The notes beneath the pieces were generated by a model. That model was not told the DNA's origin. It did no database searches and saw only the letters and a program-made list of their open reading frames with translations. Position numbers and translations under genes: made by a program. Source: Doryteuthis pealeii (lineage: Eukaryota > Mollusca > Cephalopoda > Myopsida > Loliginidae). Taken from it: a stretch of DNA of 64,000 nucleotides. The stretch lies in contig CM042156.1 of the NCBI GenBank assembly GCA_023376005.1, positions 39,949,382-40,013,381 on the forward strand, read 5' to 3'. Shown here in pieces: positions 1 to 11,058 of this stretch (position 1 is the stretch's first letter; each line of letters opens with the position of its first letter).

Positions 1-125
1 CTCAAAATTCGCAAAAAAATTCATTTAAGTAGACTAAGTTAAACTGTCATGGAGCACCACCAAATAAGTTTCCGTTTTAATTTTGACGACGATAGTGCAA
101 GTATAACCAAATTCTGAAAATTTGA
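1..125. mobile_element. Truncated end of a palindromic MITE
   Basis: This is one terminal inverted repeat of the element that is complete at 48691-49172 and related to 36328-36829. It is cut by the window edge. The shared core includes CCGTTTTAATTTT next to GACGACGAT. Confidence 0.6.
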
Positions 126-639
126 AATTAAATATTCATTTAAACATATATATATTTGTGTTTTCCAAGTGTATCTGAGATTCAGAAACGGAACCCAAAG
201 TATCAATCTGTGCCTCATGATTAATAAATAATCTGTAGTGAATAAAACAATTAACACCCTCCTTTAAATACAAATAATTACCCAGGACTTATTAAAAATT
301 AAAAGACCTAGAGTCACTTTATTATGACTAATTTTACACCCCATGTGCATACAGGTACTTACTGCTTGCTAATTAAAATCTCAAGAGGGTCAAACTTGGA
401 TAAAATTAAAAATGAAGGAAAACTAGTGAGCCTGGAGGCAGAGGCGGTGAGGGCATGTGGTAGACGGTAGCCAAACTGTTTGTTTGTTTTTTTTTGGGGG
501 AGGGGTTTAATTTTATCGTCACCCCTTCTACACCCCTCAGAAGAAACTACCAAGAGGTCCTTGTCTTTGTGGAATAAAAATAATACATATCAAGCCTCCA
601 TCCCTAAAGATTTCGGACAATACCAAAAATGTTAAACCT

Positions 640-905
640 AAATGAAAAATATTCCTCTCTTGATACCCGGCATGTGACAAATAGTGCTGTATACACAAGG
701 TTCATAGGTTTGAACCCACCCTCGCCAACTCGGTGTATGAGTAGCACAAGCGATCTGTGTGGTAAAATAAGAGCGGATGGTAGGTTGTGGGCGCTCACCG
801 ACGGCTAAAAAATCTAAAGTCTAGCCGCTAGTGAAAGGGCTAGACTTCCTCGCTGATTTGCGATACCGATTTTTAGGGCCACCCCGACGACTTTACTTAC
901 ATTGG
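640..905 (+). mobile_element. tRNA-derived SINE, family A (degenerate head)
   Basis: The body of the common SINE is recognisable: an AACTCGGTGTATGAGTAGCAC-like segment, a GCTGATGGTAGGTGTGGCGC-like segment, and the 3' end CCACCCCGACGACTTTACTT. The tRNA-like head is badly eroded. The inverted copy is at 47895-48110. Confidence 0.75.
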
Positions 906-1164
906 TATCATAAGGAACAATCCTTATTAACCTATAAAGAACAAATAATGTTTTCCATAATAATAGATTGTCAGGGTGCTATACTGAGTATTTCCCTTTT
1001 AGTAGTTACCTGGCAGCGCTCATTTCCTCTCTTTATACCACGTCTAAGACTGCAGACAAGTAAAATAAATTCTCGCCCAAAACCAAATTCAGACCTCTAC
1101 TTCTCGTATCAACCATTTCAAATGCATGTTCTCACTTACACACCCACTTGCTACCTCACGTGGT
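906..1164. other. Arm sequence without a recognised feature
   Basis: The segment is matched in inverted orientation by 47640-47890, but I recognise no domain or repeat. The open frame here is interrupted by indels relative to the other arm, so I do not call it coding. Confidence 0.4.
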
Positions 1165-1270
1165 GTATGGTAGCAAGCTAGATCCAGACAATTGTTTAAG
1201 AGTTTGATTCTCATTGGGCGTCTCATATTTCTGGCCCTGTGCCACATCTAAGCTAGCTTAAGAATAAACA
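1165..1270 (+). mobile_element. tRNA-like SINE head fragment
   Basis: A TGGTGTATGGTAGCAAGCTAG segment resembles an A box. It is followed by a degenerate B box (GAGTTTGATTCTC) and a tail reading CCCTGTGCCACATC. The inverted counterpart is at 47545-47640, and a related head is at 27955-28080. Confidence 0.5.
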
Positions 1271-1539
1271 CACACCGACTTGAAAAGAGGGCTGTCATCT
1301 GAGACCTTTTTCAATAACGCCACAATCCAATCCCTCGTTTACTGTCTCGTAAGTAATATAATTAAACTAGTAATTCTTATTTTTCAACATATCATAAGAT
1401 GTTAACTCTTAAGTCCATAAAATATAAATTGGGGATTGTAATTAAGGTATTATTTGGCACCAGTCCTGGATTTTGAATGGAATGTAAATAAAAAGAATAT
1501 CAAAAATATTAACAGGTATTTTTGTTGAATTAAAGGCCG

Positions 1540-1800
1540 TTTAGCTTCAGTTGGTAGAGCCATCCGACTTAGAAACCACAAGATTCCAGGTTCGATACCG
1601 GCCCTTGCCAACTCAGCGTATGTGTAGCACCAGGGATCTGTGCATGTAAATTGAGGAGCTTATGATAGGTTTTGGCACTCCACATAAGACACCAAAAAAC
1701 AATCTTCTGACATAGCTTCTAGTGAAAAGGGGAGAGACTGGTTGGCTGATACTGACTTTAGGCCATACGATGACATTAACTTATTTCACTTTACTTTTTA
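1540..1800 (+). mobile_element. tRNA-derived SINE, family A
   Basis: The tRNA-like head (TAGCTTCAGTTGGTAGAGC, then the B box GGTTCGATACC) is followed by the family body and a 3' end near TACTGACTTTAGGCCA. The right-arm counterpart at 46905-47265 carries an additional ~95-bp partial duplication of the 3' portion. Confidence 0.85.
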
Positions 1801-2181
1801 TTGAATTATTGAAGTTTTAGTTACCTTTGTGCATTTGGGGGTTTGTCTTTTTGTGTTTTTTTTTTTATCTTGTCTTTATTAATGGAGTCATAGAGTTTTT
1901 CACACCACCGTGTTAGCTGGTGGACTTTTAACTGGAGCCTGAGTGAATAATAAGTCTCCCGGGTCTCCAGGAACTCTTCTGAGTATTTTAGGCGATTGCA
2001 AGCAATGGCAGTTGTCTGGATGGTCTCAGTTCCTCCTTGATTCCCAGTTTTCTTCAGGGTTTTTCCCAACTGTTTTTGGGACCGGTTCCAAGTGCACCAA
2101 CTACAATGGTATCACTTTGACCCTGCATTATTAATTATATTTGTCTTTGTCCAAGATTTTTTGCAAAATAACTTGTTTAGG

Positions 2182-2570
2182 GGCCGGTTTGAGCTCAGTC
2201 GGTAAAGCATCTGCCCAGAAACTGAAGGTTCCCAGTTTCAATACCAAAGCCTTCTAACTCAGCATATAAGTTAGCACAGTTTGGATTCTTGTTATTAAAG
2301 AGCTGATGGTAGGTGTGCGCTCCCCCTCATTTGCAAAAACAATATCCCTAGTGAAAAGTGGATAGATTCCCTCACTGTCCAGCTGATATCACAATTGGCC
2401 AACTCTGCTTATTTTACTTATAACATATTTATTCTGAAGTTACGGTGCTCCACCTCAGATGCAAAGCAATTCTCTCTGGTTTAGCACTAGTATCAAAGGG
2501 ATAGACTCCTTGCTGTCTGGCTGATATCGACAAACTGGCCACTCTGCCTACTTTACTTGTTACATATTTT
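2182..2570 (+). mobile_element. tRNA-derived SINE, family A, with duplicated 3' half
   Basis: The head is GGTTTGAGCTCAGTCGGTAAA. The family's second half then occurs twice in tandem (ending near 2420 and again near 2560). The same duplication is seen inverted at 46160-46545, so it predates the arm duplication. Confidence 0.8.
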
Positions 2571-2684
2571 CCGGTCAGTTGACAAAAAAAAATGTTATTA
2601 TTTTATCAGATAAAAATTTTTTATCAGATAAAAATATTAATTTTTGTTACTTTTTTTAATTGAAATCTTCAGCCCTTCATCTAC

Positions 2685-3544
2685 CAGGGGTGGTCGAAAA
2701 GTCTTTGTCACCCCTATCACATTAGGTTGTGCTGGCAAGCATGGGTTTCCATGACAATCTCTCACCATTCCTCCTCATCATTTGCACCTGGAGGTCCTCT
2801 ATGCAGAATCAGAATCTACACAAGCTGATTGAGTAGGTCTTACTGATGGCACATTGGCTGCCTATGTGTAGGTTCCCACAGGAGAATGACACTATGAGTT
2901 TATCCTTGCTTCTCCAGCAGTGTCCAGCATGTCTTGTTTCATCTACTTGGATGATTTATGAGATGGGGGCAAGTGGCCATACAGCTGCTTTCTGTGGCAT
3001 GTTGTTTCCCACAAATTAAAGTAAAGACGCACATGCAGCATTCTTATGCATCCATCCAGCTTATTTTTGTTTGATAAATATAAGTATGTAATTATTTTAC
3101 CTCTAAAAAACTTGAAAATGAGATATTTTTCTAAGAATTTTGAGTTGTATTATGCATGTGATGCTGAATAGCTTTTTTTAATTTGTGCGTCCTGGGGCAC
3201 ACATATTTGCTTTAAATGAGTCCCCAGGAAAATTTATGGGTCCCAACTAAAGTTTCTTAATAGATTGTAGGGTTTTATTTATGATCTGGGGAAGACAACT
3301 AAAGCCGTCTAACTCTTATCTTGTAACCTTATCCTGTGTAAATTCGTTTCTAAGAAACTCTTGAAATGTATTTTACAGTTAGCTTTGAAATGGTGAGAGA
3401 AAGAAGAAAAACACTGGATGCATGGATGTGATATTATGCTGTCCTTTTATATTTTTGATGTGTACCTTATCAGCATCTGATTATGTAATTATTTTCTCTA
3501 AAAGAAATCTTAGGGGTTGAACAAGACTTTAAGGACCACCCTGT
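2685..3544. mobile_element. Mariner-like TIR element carrying a LINE 3' fragment
   Basis: The terminal repeats read CAGGGGTGGTCGAAAAGTC and, inverted, GGACCACCCTG, a mariner-type TIR. The interior 2730-3060 matches the 3' end of an RTE-like LINE (compare 25690-25990) in minus orientation. The element is therefore a non-autonomous TIR transposon containing retrotransposon sequence. The better preserved arm copy is 45232-46063. Confidence 0.7.
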
Positions 3545-3799
3545 AATTTATTTTATTCTGATCAGCTCTTTTATTCATAATGTAGACAGACTGCTGCTTT
3601 GCTTGGTTGATTTTAAGTCATGTCACAATTTTTGGAGTTTTTTTTGCGCCAATTAGATGGATTCAGTCACTCTTATTTGATTAACATTGCAAAGCATTCA
3701 CTTCAAAGTATCTATTCTTAATCAAATAATTTGCAACAGTCCTATGGTTTCAATATAACTATATGTAATTGTAGTGGTATATTCACTGTCGTACCCAAA

Positions 3800-4310
3800 A
3801 CGGATATGCGTAACATTTCTAATAGCGAATATGTCATAATAGCGGGTCTTGTCAACGGCCTCCAAATTCAACGACACTAAAAAGGTGTTCGGCACATGGC
3901 GGTCATTTGTCGATAAAAAAGTACAATGCGAAAGAAATATATCATCACAAGCTGCTTAGCTTTTATTTTCGGCCTCATCTTGTGGGTTGTGTCCGAGAGG
4001 AGGAAAGGCAAGAGAGAAGAAAAAGGAACTGATAAATTACTGTAATCCCACACTAGGGACAGAGGCCCGTCCGTGCCTACACTCGGAAAGCAAAAAGAGG
4101 CGGTATTTTTCTTCGTCGTTCCACGTCACCAACGTGAACTTCCAGTTCCGGTCAACACCCGAAACTTCCCGTTGCTTTCAATTCTCCTTTGGGGGGTCAC
4201 ATCCCAGGTCAAATTCACGACAAACCATTTATGTTCATCGCTTTTTTTAAAAACCTTTACTCCCTCTTATTTCTTCTTCCTCTTTTCTAAATAGGTAGTC
4301 CTCGCAAAAA
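3800..4310. repeat. GC-richer block shared by both arms, function unknown
   Basis: Base composition is visibly higher in GC than the surroundings, and the block is about 93% identical to 44400-44950 inverted. Open frames exist in both copies but differ by frameshifting indels, so coding is not supported. It could be an old promoter, a 5' untranslated region or a repeat. Confidence 0.4.
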
Positions 4311-4359
4311 CTCAGGACTTCACACTCGCTACATATATAATAATAAATATTTGCAATGG

Positions 4360-4794
4360 GGGGGGGGATCCCCGTTTTTTTAAAAACTCCTTTTAATCTA
4401 TTAAACCCATTATGGGATTGTAAATTAATGTTTTTAGGGTAAAAGGTAGCTTGTTGTTATTCTTGATGGTGTTCTTAGGGTTTTGCTTTTAACCTCATCT
4501 CATTTTGGTGCCACGCTGAAAGAAAATTCAAGGAACGAAACGAAAGGACAAAGACAGAAGATGGTTTTATGATTTAAGCTTTATTCACCGTCATAGTGCA
4601 AGTATCCAAGGGAATATCTCCCTGGGCCAATAGTAGTGACTAGATACAGTTACGACCTAAACTATAATGACCGAGAGATTATCTTAGGGGTTTGGAGTGG
4701 GTCCTTTCACACGTGCGCGGAGGGTTCTTCCGGTGAAGGCACATGGGAGTTTTTAATTTTTTTTAATTTAATTTAATTTTAATCCCAACAGACC
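4360..4794. other. Arm sequence without a recognised feature
   Basis: The segment holds a run of G at 4359-4367 and AT-rich DNA containing a (TTTAA)-type stretch near 4756-4782. It is matched inverted by 43965-44400. Confidence 0.4.
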
Positions 4795-5075
4795 ATGTAC
4801 TACCACTCTGTGACAGAGTGGACCTGGAGTAATGGCATGAAGGAGTACTCCACATTCCCCAGAGCTAACATGCTGGACTGAAATATTGTAGTAAGCAATT
4901 CCAAACCCCAGTCACACTATTACTTTGATTTTTTGGATAATGACCATTGGGGAAAAAGAATCCTCTGATCCTCCAGCTATGGGTAAATGTACCACTACTG
5001 TTCTTCTACAAAGGATGGCTTGGCAGTAAAATAACCTACAAAGGTTGATATGCCATTAAACAGTCAAACCAAATA
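4795..5075 (+). mobile_element. SINE-like repeat, family D
   Basis: Segments that recur at 34845-35100 and 43675-43950 include ACCACTCTG near the start, a degenerate tRNA-like stretch around TGCTGGACTG, and the tail TACTGTTCTTCTACAAAGGAT. Confidence 0.55.
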
Positions 5076-5234
5076 TTTGCAAGCAATTATAATGGTGGTT
5101 GGTTTTTATGGTATTTCAACCATGTCGATATTTTTATGAATGTGTTTAAATCTGTCTCCAAATTATATGTAATATACAAAAATGTATCTTCACAATCATT
5201 TTTAAACGGGAAACACTTTATATTTAGTTGCAGT

Positions 5235-5290
5235 GATGGTTTTAGCTCAATTGGTAGAGTGTCTGAACTAGGAACCACAAGGTGGACACC
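5235..5290 (+). mobile_element. Family A SINE head fragment
   Basis: Only the tRNA-like part remains (GGTTTTAGCTCAATTGGTAGA and GGAACCACAAGGTGG). The inverted copy is at 43440-43505. Confidence 0.6.
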
Positions 5291-5429
5291 CTATAGCCAT
5301 TCGATGTTTAAAAAGTCCTATTATTTTTATAATTAAATAGTTTTCCTTGCCTGGACCAAAAACAATGTATTATGGTACCCGGGTGAGAACTACTGCTTTA
5401 AAATCAACCTACCTATTTGTTTCTACTGG

Positions 5430-5680
5430 GCTTCTTCTCTTCTCTTCTTTTTTTTCTTTTTTTTTTCTTTTTTCTTTTTCTTTTTTTTCTTCTTTTTTTC
5501 TTTTTTTTTTCTTTTTTTTTTCTTTTTTTTTCTTTTTCTTTTTTTTTCTTTTTCTTTTTTTTTTCTTTTTCTTTTTTTTTTTCTTTTTCTTTTTTTTTCT
5601 TTTCTTTTTTTTTTCTTTTTCGTTTTTTTTTTCTTTTCTTTTTTTTTTCTTTTTTCTTTTTTCTTTCTTGTATTTTAATG
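5430..5680. repeat. Polypyrimidine tract (T-rich with interspersed C)
   Basis: About 250 bases are almost purely T and C on the plus strand. The matching polypurine tract is 43139-43310. The apparent poly-Phe/Ser and poly-Lys/Glu reading frames are artefacts of composition. Confidence 0.9.
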
Positions 5681-5689
5681 GGGTGTATT

Positions 5690-6260
5690 TTTTTTTGTGT
5701 GGGGGTTGGCTTTGACATGTCAAGCCGCTTGGCTGAAGGCTTTAGAATACTCCAACTGCACCTCTGCAGAGGGATAAGACCCCCTCCCAATGGGGGACAA
5801 CCTGGTTGGCCGTGGGTGGCTATCCGTGAATGCTTAAGGAACAGACACTCCTGGGTGGCTGAGCAGCCATGAATGCAACACTCCACTTGGCTCTTATTTA
5901 GTCTAGCAGACAGTCAAGAGGCCCCCCTCTAATCAAATTGGCTGGTTACGTCCAAGCCCTAGAACCTATATGATAGTCCCAACCCTATTGCCCTTATGGC
6001 AAGCCCAACCCTTTTTATTCATATATGTGCTAGAAGTGTGGCTGGGTTCTTATTGTTCGGTATACATTAAACTCTATGTTTGAATTGTGAAGTTCCACCT
6101 TCTGTAACTTGGAGAAATGTGGGGATCCTCTTCATCACATACTTCCAGGTACACTCTGACCTGGAGTGGTAGTACCTGTTAGGGTCCCACCTATAGGTTA
6201 AATAGAAACCAAAAATGTGTTTAAAGAACAAAATTGAATTAACAACAATTGATTACTGTC
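5690..6260 (+). mobile_element. Dispersed ~600-bp repeat (family R600)
   Basis: The segment shares its whole order with 55480-56095: CTCTGCAGAGGGATAAGAC, then a CCCAACCCTATTGCCCTTATG segment, then TGGTAGTACCTGTTAGGG. Other copies are at 9478-9815, 24975-25310 and 42600-43100. No open frame is conserved. The class is unknown; complete copies end in (AACCA)n, which suggests a non-LTR or SINE-like mechanism. Confidence 0.7.
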
Positions 6261-6289
6261 AAGAATAAAACAAAATGTTTTCGATTTAA

Positions 6290-6445
6290 GTCGGGGGTCG
6301 TCACAGGGTGGCCTAAAAGTCGGTAATCAAGCCCAGACATGAGGGAGTGCCACACTACAATCAAGCTTCCTTACTTTACTGCACAGATCCCACTGCTACT
6401 AAGCTGAGTTGCTTGTGGTTCCTAGTCGATACAATTCTACAACTG
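6290..6445 (-). mobile_element. Family A SINE, internally deleted
   Basis: The 3' end (GGTGGCCTAAAAGTCGGTA) and the region near the head (AAGCTGAGTTGCTTGTGGTTC) are joined, with the middle missing. The matching arm copy at 42425-42530 is also shortened. Confidence 0.6.
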
Positions 6446-6544
6446 AATGACTTATGAGTTAACAGCTAAAAATCCAACCAACCAACCAATAATCTTACAT
6501 GTCAGAAAAAAAAAATCTTTATAATCTTTCTTTTATTTCTTCCA

Positions 6545-6613
6545 AGTCTTCCAACCAAAAAGAGAAAATGGATTCCATGTCCTCAGCAGTGAATTGTCGA
6601 TATCTATCAACAA
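6545..6613 (+). pseudogene. Frameshifted copy of METTL24-like exon 2
   Basis: This is the inverted copy of the exon at 42260-42324. Relative to that exon it has extra bases in the A run after CCAACC, an altered TCCTCAGCAG stretch, a missing G in TTGTCGA and an extra A before the donor. The donor changes from GTAAG to GTAGG followed by a G run. The reading frame is not maintained, so this copy cannot supply a functional exon. Confidence 0.85.
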
Positions 6614-6796
6614 GTAGGGGGGGGGGAGTTTACCTGTCCTTTTGATTGACGTCAAACTAAGAGTTCACAATCCAAATTCATAAATAATTAGTCCAAATAG
6701 CCCCTGGGAGTCCCACAGCAATTCAAAGATAATTATATAACTGGGTAAGATGTAACGTCCCTGGGGTATCACCAAAATCTAAAAAAGAAAAAGAGT

Positions 6797-7161
6797 GGTA
6801 ATCTGTACTTTAAGTGACTAAATTTCCTACCCTAAAATGGCATTATTTGAACAAGGATAAAGGGACCTTAACTCGCATTGCTTTGAGAAGTTAGTCCTTT
6901 TAAGACTTAAATGAGAGTAAAAGTCCCTTTGTTTCTTTTTTCCAGAAAAAGCTTGTAAACAATGGCAGCCATCTTGCGTCCAACGTTATTTTCATGGAAA
7001 AACACAACCCTTTTTAAAAATCCATTTTAATGCATGTTTTTTAACTCCCAAAATATCATGTTTTTTTTTTTTTGTTTTTTATAAACAATTAAGTCATTTC
7101 AAATAATGCGCAAAGTACAATTTTCTGGTGGAATTTAGTCATTTAAAAGTTCAAGATAACC
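6797..7161. mobile_element. MITE with ~40-bp terminal inverted repeats (family GGTAAT)
   Basis: It begins GGTAATCTGTACTTTAAGTG and ends with the inverted form TTCAAGATAACC. The interior contains ATGGCAGCCATC and matches 41736-42094 inverted. The flanks AAAAGAGT and AAAAGACC look like a diverged 8-bp target duplication. The same family supplies the foldback at 18842-20380. Confidence 0.8.
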
Positions 7162-7239
7162 AAAAGACCTACAATGTCATGGTTTCCAGAAAAGACTTTT
7201 CACCTATTTTACCTGTCCATATCGAGGTATTCTTTTTCA

Positions 7240-7438
7240 TTAAACTTTTTCTTTAATTAGTTGAACTAGCAATATATGAACCTTCCAAGTGCAAATAATT
7301 TCAGTATTAATGTAATAAATATTAGATTAAAATTAAGAAAAGGCTAATGAAACTAATAAGAATGCAGATAAAAAAGATTTAAAACAGAACGGTGAGTATG
7401 AAATTAGAAAAATAGAACAATCTGAAACTTACTTTGCA
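7240..7438. repeat. Dispersed AT-rich repeat fragment
   Basis: The stretch around TGAACCTTCCAAGTGCAAATA, followed by the AGGCTAATGAAAC region, matches 41470-41660 inverted and also 32500-32660, 57470-57540 and 59640-59720. These copies share a caagtatttaa-like core. Confidence 0.5.
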
Positions 7439-8640
7439 ATGTATCTGAATAAAAATGGTGATCAACATAAAATATATGCCTTGTGTTGGTTCCTGCTAAT
7501 CGCAGCCTGCAAACCATCATTAAAGTCAGACAGCATCTTTACAGAACTCACAAAACCGAATCTGTTGGAAGAAATAAAGAGAACGGGCAACAGAAATAAG
7601 GTACAGCCCAGCTACTTCGTGTGGTAGGAAATACTTAATATGCATGGGGAGACCTATATGAATGCCCTTCATCTCCTCATAAGAAGAATAGAACTATCTC
7701 ACCAAAATATGTATAGCCCAGCTGTGTACGGCTATATAGACACTTGCACAATCCACTCGGTATGTTTTGAATTAAAGCTTTGTTGAAATTCAAGATCAAA
7801 CACAAAAATATGTTAACGAAAAAACATCTAAAAGTTTCAATTCAACAAAAAAATATGTAAAAGAAAAAAAAAACTCTATTAAAAATTAAACATTATCACC
7901 AATTCATTTCAAAAACGTAGTCGGCATCTAAATGACCCATTTGAGTTGATATGGCCGTAAAACAGAAACCAAAACCAATCAGATCCATAGGGTTAGATGA
8001 TTGGTAGGGAAAATTAACCTTTAGGTGACCTTATTCCATTGAATTTGGGAAATAAAAGGCCCAGAGCCTAAGTCAGTCAGTTAAGCGAGAGATTGCCATG
8101 ATGTAAGCATCATCTCCGTAATGACTCGCCATGGTTGAGAAAGTCTGGATATGAATAAAAAAAAAAATTGTGATCCCTAAATATAAGCCTTGTGTTGATC
8201 TGCTAATGGCAGCCTTGGCAAACCAATCTTAAAATCATGACCACATTTTACACAAAATCAGACCAGTTAAAGAAATAAGAAAACAGACTAGCAGAAGAAA
8301 TAAGACCAGCCCAGCAAGTAAGAAAGATCTTAACTGTGCCGGAGACACATACGATTCCTCTCATCCTCCTCATAGAAGAATAGAATCTTTTGCCAATATA
8401 TTGCTCAAGTCCTAAACCAGCTATATAACACGTGCACCTATCAAAATAGCCTTGTTGTCCAAACATCGTTTGCGTTAGAAATCTTTGTTCCATTGTAAGG
8501 GGTTGGCGTTGGTTCACAGCATCCCAGTTTGGTGTAATCCTATTGGTTTCTTGTAATAAGTATAAGTCCAAGTGAGTTGGTAATGCTGACTGAAAAGTTT
8601 TGACCAGTAATTGATTGAGTACAGTTGCAAACAATCTTAA
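7439..8640. repeat. Two tandem copies of a ~650-bp unit within the arm
   Basis: 7439-7780 and 8140-8420 share GCCTTGTGTTG, the AGAAATAAG runs, and the CTCATAAGAAGAATAGAA and GCTATATA segments. The same doublet is inverted at 40440-41470, so this local duplication is older than the arm duplication. A palindromic-type R600 end (ATTCATTTCAAAAACGTAGTC) separates the units. Confidence 0.6.
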
Positions 8641-8900
8641 AATGCTTTCTGTCCTCGTCTCTCATTGGCCAATTTTTACGCAGGAGTGCCTGCGATGTTG
8701 GGGAAAGTATAAAAGGGAAGTGACAATTTTTGCATACATCTTATGCTAAGAGAGGTTCAACAATCAGAAACCCACAGTTGATGTAGATTCAAACTACATC
8801 TAGCCAAAAAACAGGGGTCATAGCATGAAAATAAATTGGACTGAAACCCACCATACATATACATAAATATACATAGTAGGTTTTCCTAACTGCAAGTTTA
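8641..8900 (-). repeat. LTR-like promoter-bearing repeat (inverted arm copy)
   Basis: Read on the minus strand, the segment contains TTGGCCAATGAGAGAC, corresponding to 40190-40240 and 37200-37230. A TATAAAAGG-like string lies at 8708-8716. The sequence continues to the assembly gap. Confidence 0.4.
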
Positions 8901-9000
8901 NNNNNNNNNNNNNNNNNNNNNNNNNNNNNNNNNNNNNNNNNNNNNNNNNNNNNNNNNNNNNNNNNNNNNNNNNNNNNNNNNNNNNNNNNNNNNNNNNNNN
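8901..9000. other. Assembly gap (100 N)
   Basis: Exactly 100 N characters, the usual placeholder for a scaffold join of unknown size. The left arm homology ends at its first base. Confidence 0.99.
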
Positions 9001-9477
9001 AAAACCCCCATAAAATCATCTCCAAAAACAGAAAAACGATAAAAAAAGAAAATACAAAAATGAGGACTCTTAACGTATGCTTTTCATTACACATAAAAAT
9101 AAGAACTCGGGAAAGATACACCTGCTTGTTTGAGTATGATACTATGACGTCAACAGGGTGTCCCATCGTGTGTAATAAGACGATTTGGGCGGTCTCATTT
9201 TTAACCAGAGGGTGTTGCAAGATGGTAACGATCGTACAATTAAGGAACACGAGTATAAATATATATCATATTATAGTTCAACAAATGCCCGTCCAACGCC
9301 ATATGTTGTATACTACGTCTAAGTTCTAAACTTCTTCTATCATAATTATCTCTGCTCCATTCGCCACCATCCATCTAGGGTTGTTCTTCTGGAGTTCTTT
9401 CGGATGGAGGTGTCTGTTTCTTCATATCGGGATGGTGTTTCTTCTTCCATCAACGTTGTCTGCCTCTCTGTGCTTGA
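9001..9477. other. No recognised feature
   Basis: Sequence of ordinary complexity after the gap. It has no similarity that I can see to the arm or to other parts of the window, and no convincing exon. Confidence 0.5.
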
Positions 9478-9815
9478 TTTTGGTTTGATTTGGTTTGGTT
9501 TTACGGCATATCAACCTCAGTGGGTCATTTAATGCCGATAGTTTTGAAATAAATTCATTCTTAATGGATAATACAATTTTTTTTATAAATACATGTTTTT
9601 CTAAGTAACCCATAGATGGGACCCTAACAGGTACTACCACTCCGGGTCAGAATGGATCAGGGAGCAATGGTGATGAAGGGGTGCTCCACATTTCCCAAAC
9701 CTCCAGAACTGGAACTTCACCATCAGATTGAGTTTAACGTCATTCCCATGACATGTAGACCCTCAGTCACCGCCTTCTAACACCCATATGATAAAAGGGG
9801 TTGGGGCAATAGGGA
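9478..9815 (-). mobile_element. R600-family repeat with (TTTGG)n end
   Basis: TTTGGTTTGATTTGG at the low-coordinate end is followed by GGCATATCAACCTCAGTGGG, GGACCCTAACAGGTACTAC and CACCATCAGATTGAG, as in 24975-25310. Read on the minus strand, the (CCAAA)n tract is the 3' tail. Confidence 0.75.
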
Positions 9816-10096
9816 TGGGATCTCTCTGTGCATTGCATGCCATCTTTCTAAGTTTAGTCATGGATACAACACAGTGGTATATTTTTGTGCATGCTTTTAT
9901 TAACCCGAATTGCTTATTCCCCGATACATCCTTTGTCCACTCACACGCGCAAGAAACAGAAACACATACGTATTTACCAACACCTCCGCACGAGTAGGAT
10001 GTGACACAAGGTCAATTCCTTAACTTGAAAGTTTAACTGGTTTGACTTCAGATTTTTCTTTCTATACTAATTGCCTTATATTGTCTCCATTTAGGA

Positions 10097-10375
10097 AGCG
10101 CGTGGTGTAATGGTTAAAGTCATGGGAAATGGACTCGTCGCCCCGAGTTCAAATCCTGCACGTGGTAATTGCATTTCACTTAGTGCTAATACGCTTGGGA
10201 AATGTATGAATCCTACTCTACCTCCAGCTATGGGTAAATAGCAGGGCAGACTGGGCTCTTTAGCCTTAGTTAAGTAACCGGTCTAGGAGAAGGAAAACTC
10301 TGAATTCAAACCTGTTAAACTCCGCTTAAGAAATTGACCTTGTGTCACATCTTGCTCGTGTGGAAGGGTTGGTAG
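10097..10375 (+). mobile_element. tRNA-derived SINE, family B
   Basis: The tRNA-like head has A box GTGGTGTAATGGTTAAAG and B box GAGTTCAAATCCTG. The body contains GGTAAATAGCAGGGCAGACTG and GTCTAGGAGAAGGAAAACTC. It ends TGACCTTGTGTCACATC. Family relatives are at 13913-14195, 28505-28655, 56790-56970 and 60293-60500. Confidence 0.85.
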
Positions 10376-10927
10376 ATATAGATATTGTCTCCATTCTTTC
10401 GCAATTGCACCTTAATTCGGGGACTTTGTATGAGTTCGTTCGAGGTTTCTAGGGTCAATCCTCTTATCTCTGTATGAATATTATTCTTGAGCTGTAGCAA
10501 TATCTTAAGCTTATTGAAATATACACACTCCTTTGAATAACCCTACAACAAGAGATCAGGCAGACAAAGCAGGTAAGTGTGTGTGGGGGGGATTATAATT
10601 TCTGAATTTCTTGAAATCATTCAGCCACCAAAGATTTCTTTGTGTTGAAATTATAAACCTTTCAGTTGAATAATAAAATTCTATCATTTTAATTTGTTCT
10701 TTCACGTTGTGACTTGACATTTTCAATTTGCTTAGGTTAATTATAATATCTAAAAAAAAAAAAAAAAAAAATAATATAAAAATCAAATTTAAAAAAAAAA
10801 AAAAGTTACGAATTTTAAAAATCTTTGAGCTTTTTTTTGTGGGTCAAAGATATGATTGGATTGTGTGAGCCAATCAGAAAGTAGCTTTTGGAATTTGAAA
10901 GCCCTAAGTGTGAAGAATTATTCGGAG

Positions 10928-10929
<2 letters not shown>
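10376..10929. other. AT-rich stretch, no gene seen
   Basis: The stretch contains poly-A runs at about 10752-10771 and 10791-10804. Nothing else is recognisable. Confidence 0.5.
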
Positions 10930-10962
<33 letters not shown>

Positions 10963-10994
10963 TATAATATATATATATATATTAATATATATAT

Positions 10995-11056
<62 letters not shown>
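10930..11056. repeat. Compound microsatellite (CA)n-(TA)n-(GA)n
   Basis: Consecutive perfect runs: CA at 10930-10959, TA-rich at 10960-10994 and GA at 10998-11054. Reading frames across this tract are repeat artefacts. Confidence 0.95.

Positions 11057-11058
<2 letters not shown>

Larger units (their letters stand above)
1..8900. repeat. Left arm of an ~8.8-kb inverted duplication
   Basis: The whole segment matches the reverse complement of 40002-48801 in order. Base 1 corresponds to about 48801 and base 8900 to 40002. Shared landmarks run through SINEs, a TIR element, a polypyrimidine tract, a ~360-bp MITE and a copy of METTL24-like exon 2. Sampled stretches are roughly 90-95% identical with many small indels. 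Homology stops at the N gap and the DNA after the gap is unrelated. Either a true inverted duplication or an unpurged alternative haplotype would explain this. Confidence 0.9.

Noticed and set aside
1540..1612. Possible tRNA gene
   Set aside because: The A and B boxes are present, but the sequence is one of many dispersed copies fused to the same SINE body and does not close a tRNA acceptor stem.
5347..5886. Long overlapping open frames of poly-Phe/Ser and poly-Lys/Glu
   Set aside because: They arise from the polypyrimidine tract and exist on both strands; composition explains them.
8789..9250. Open frame across the N gap
   Set aside because: A third of it is N, and the two sides belong to unrelated sequences.
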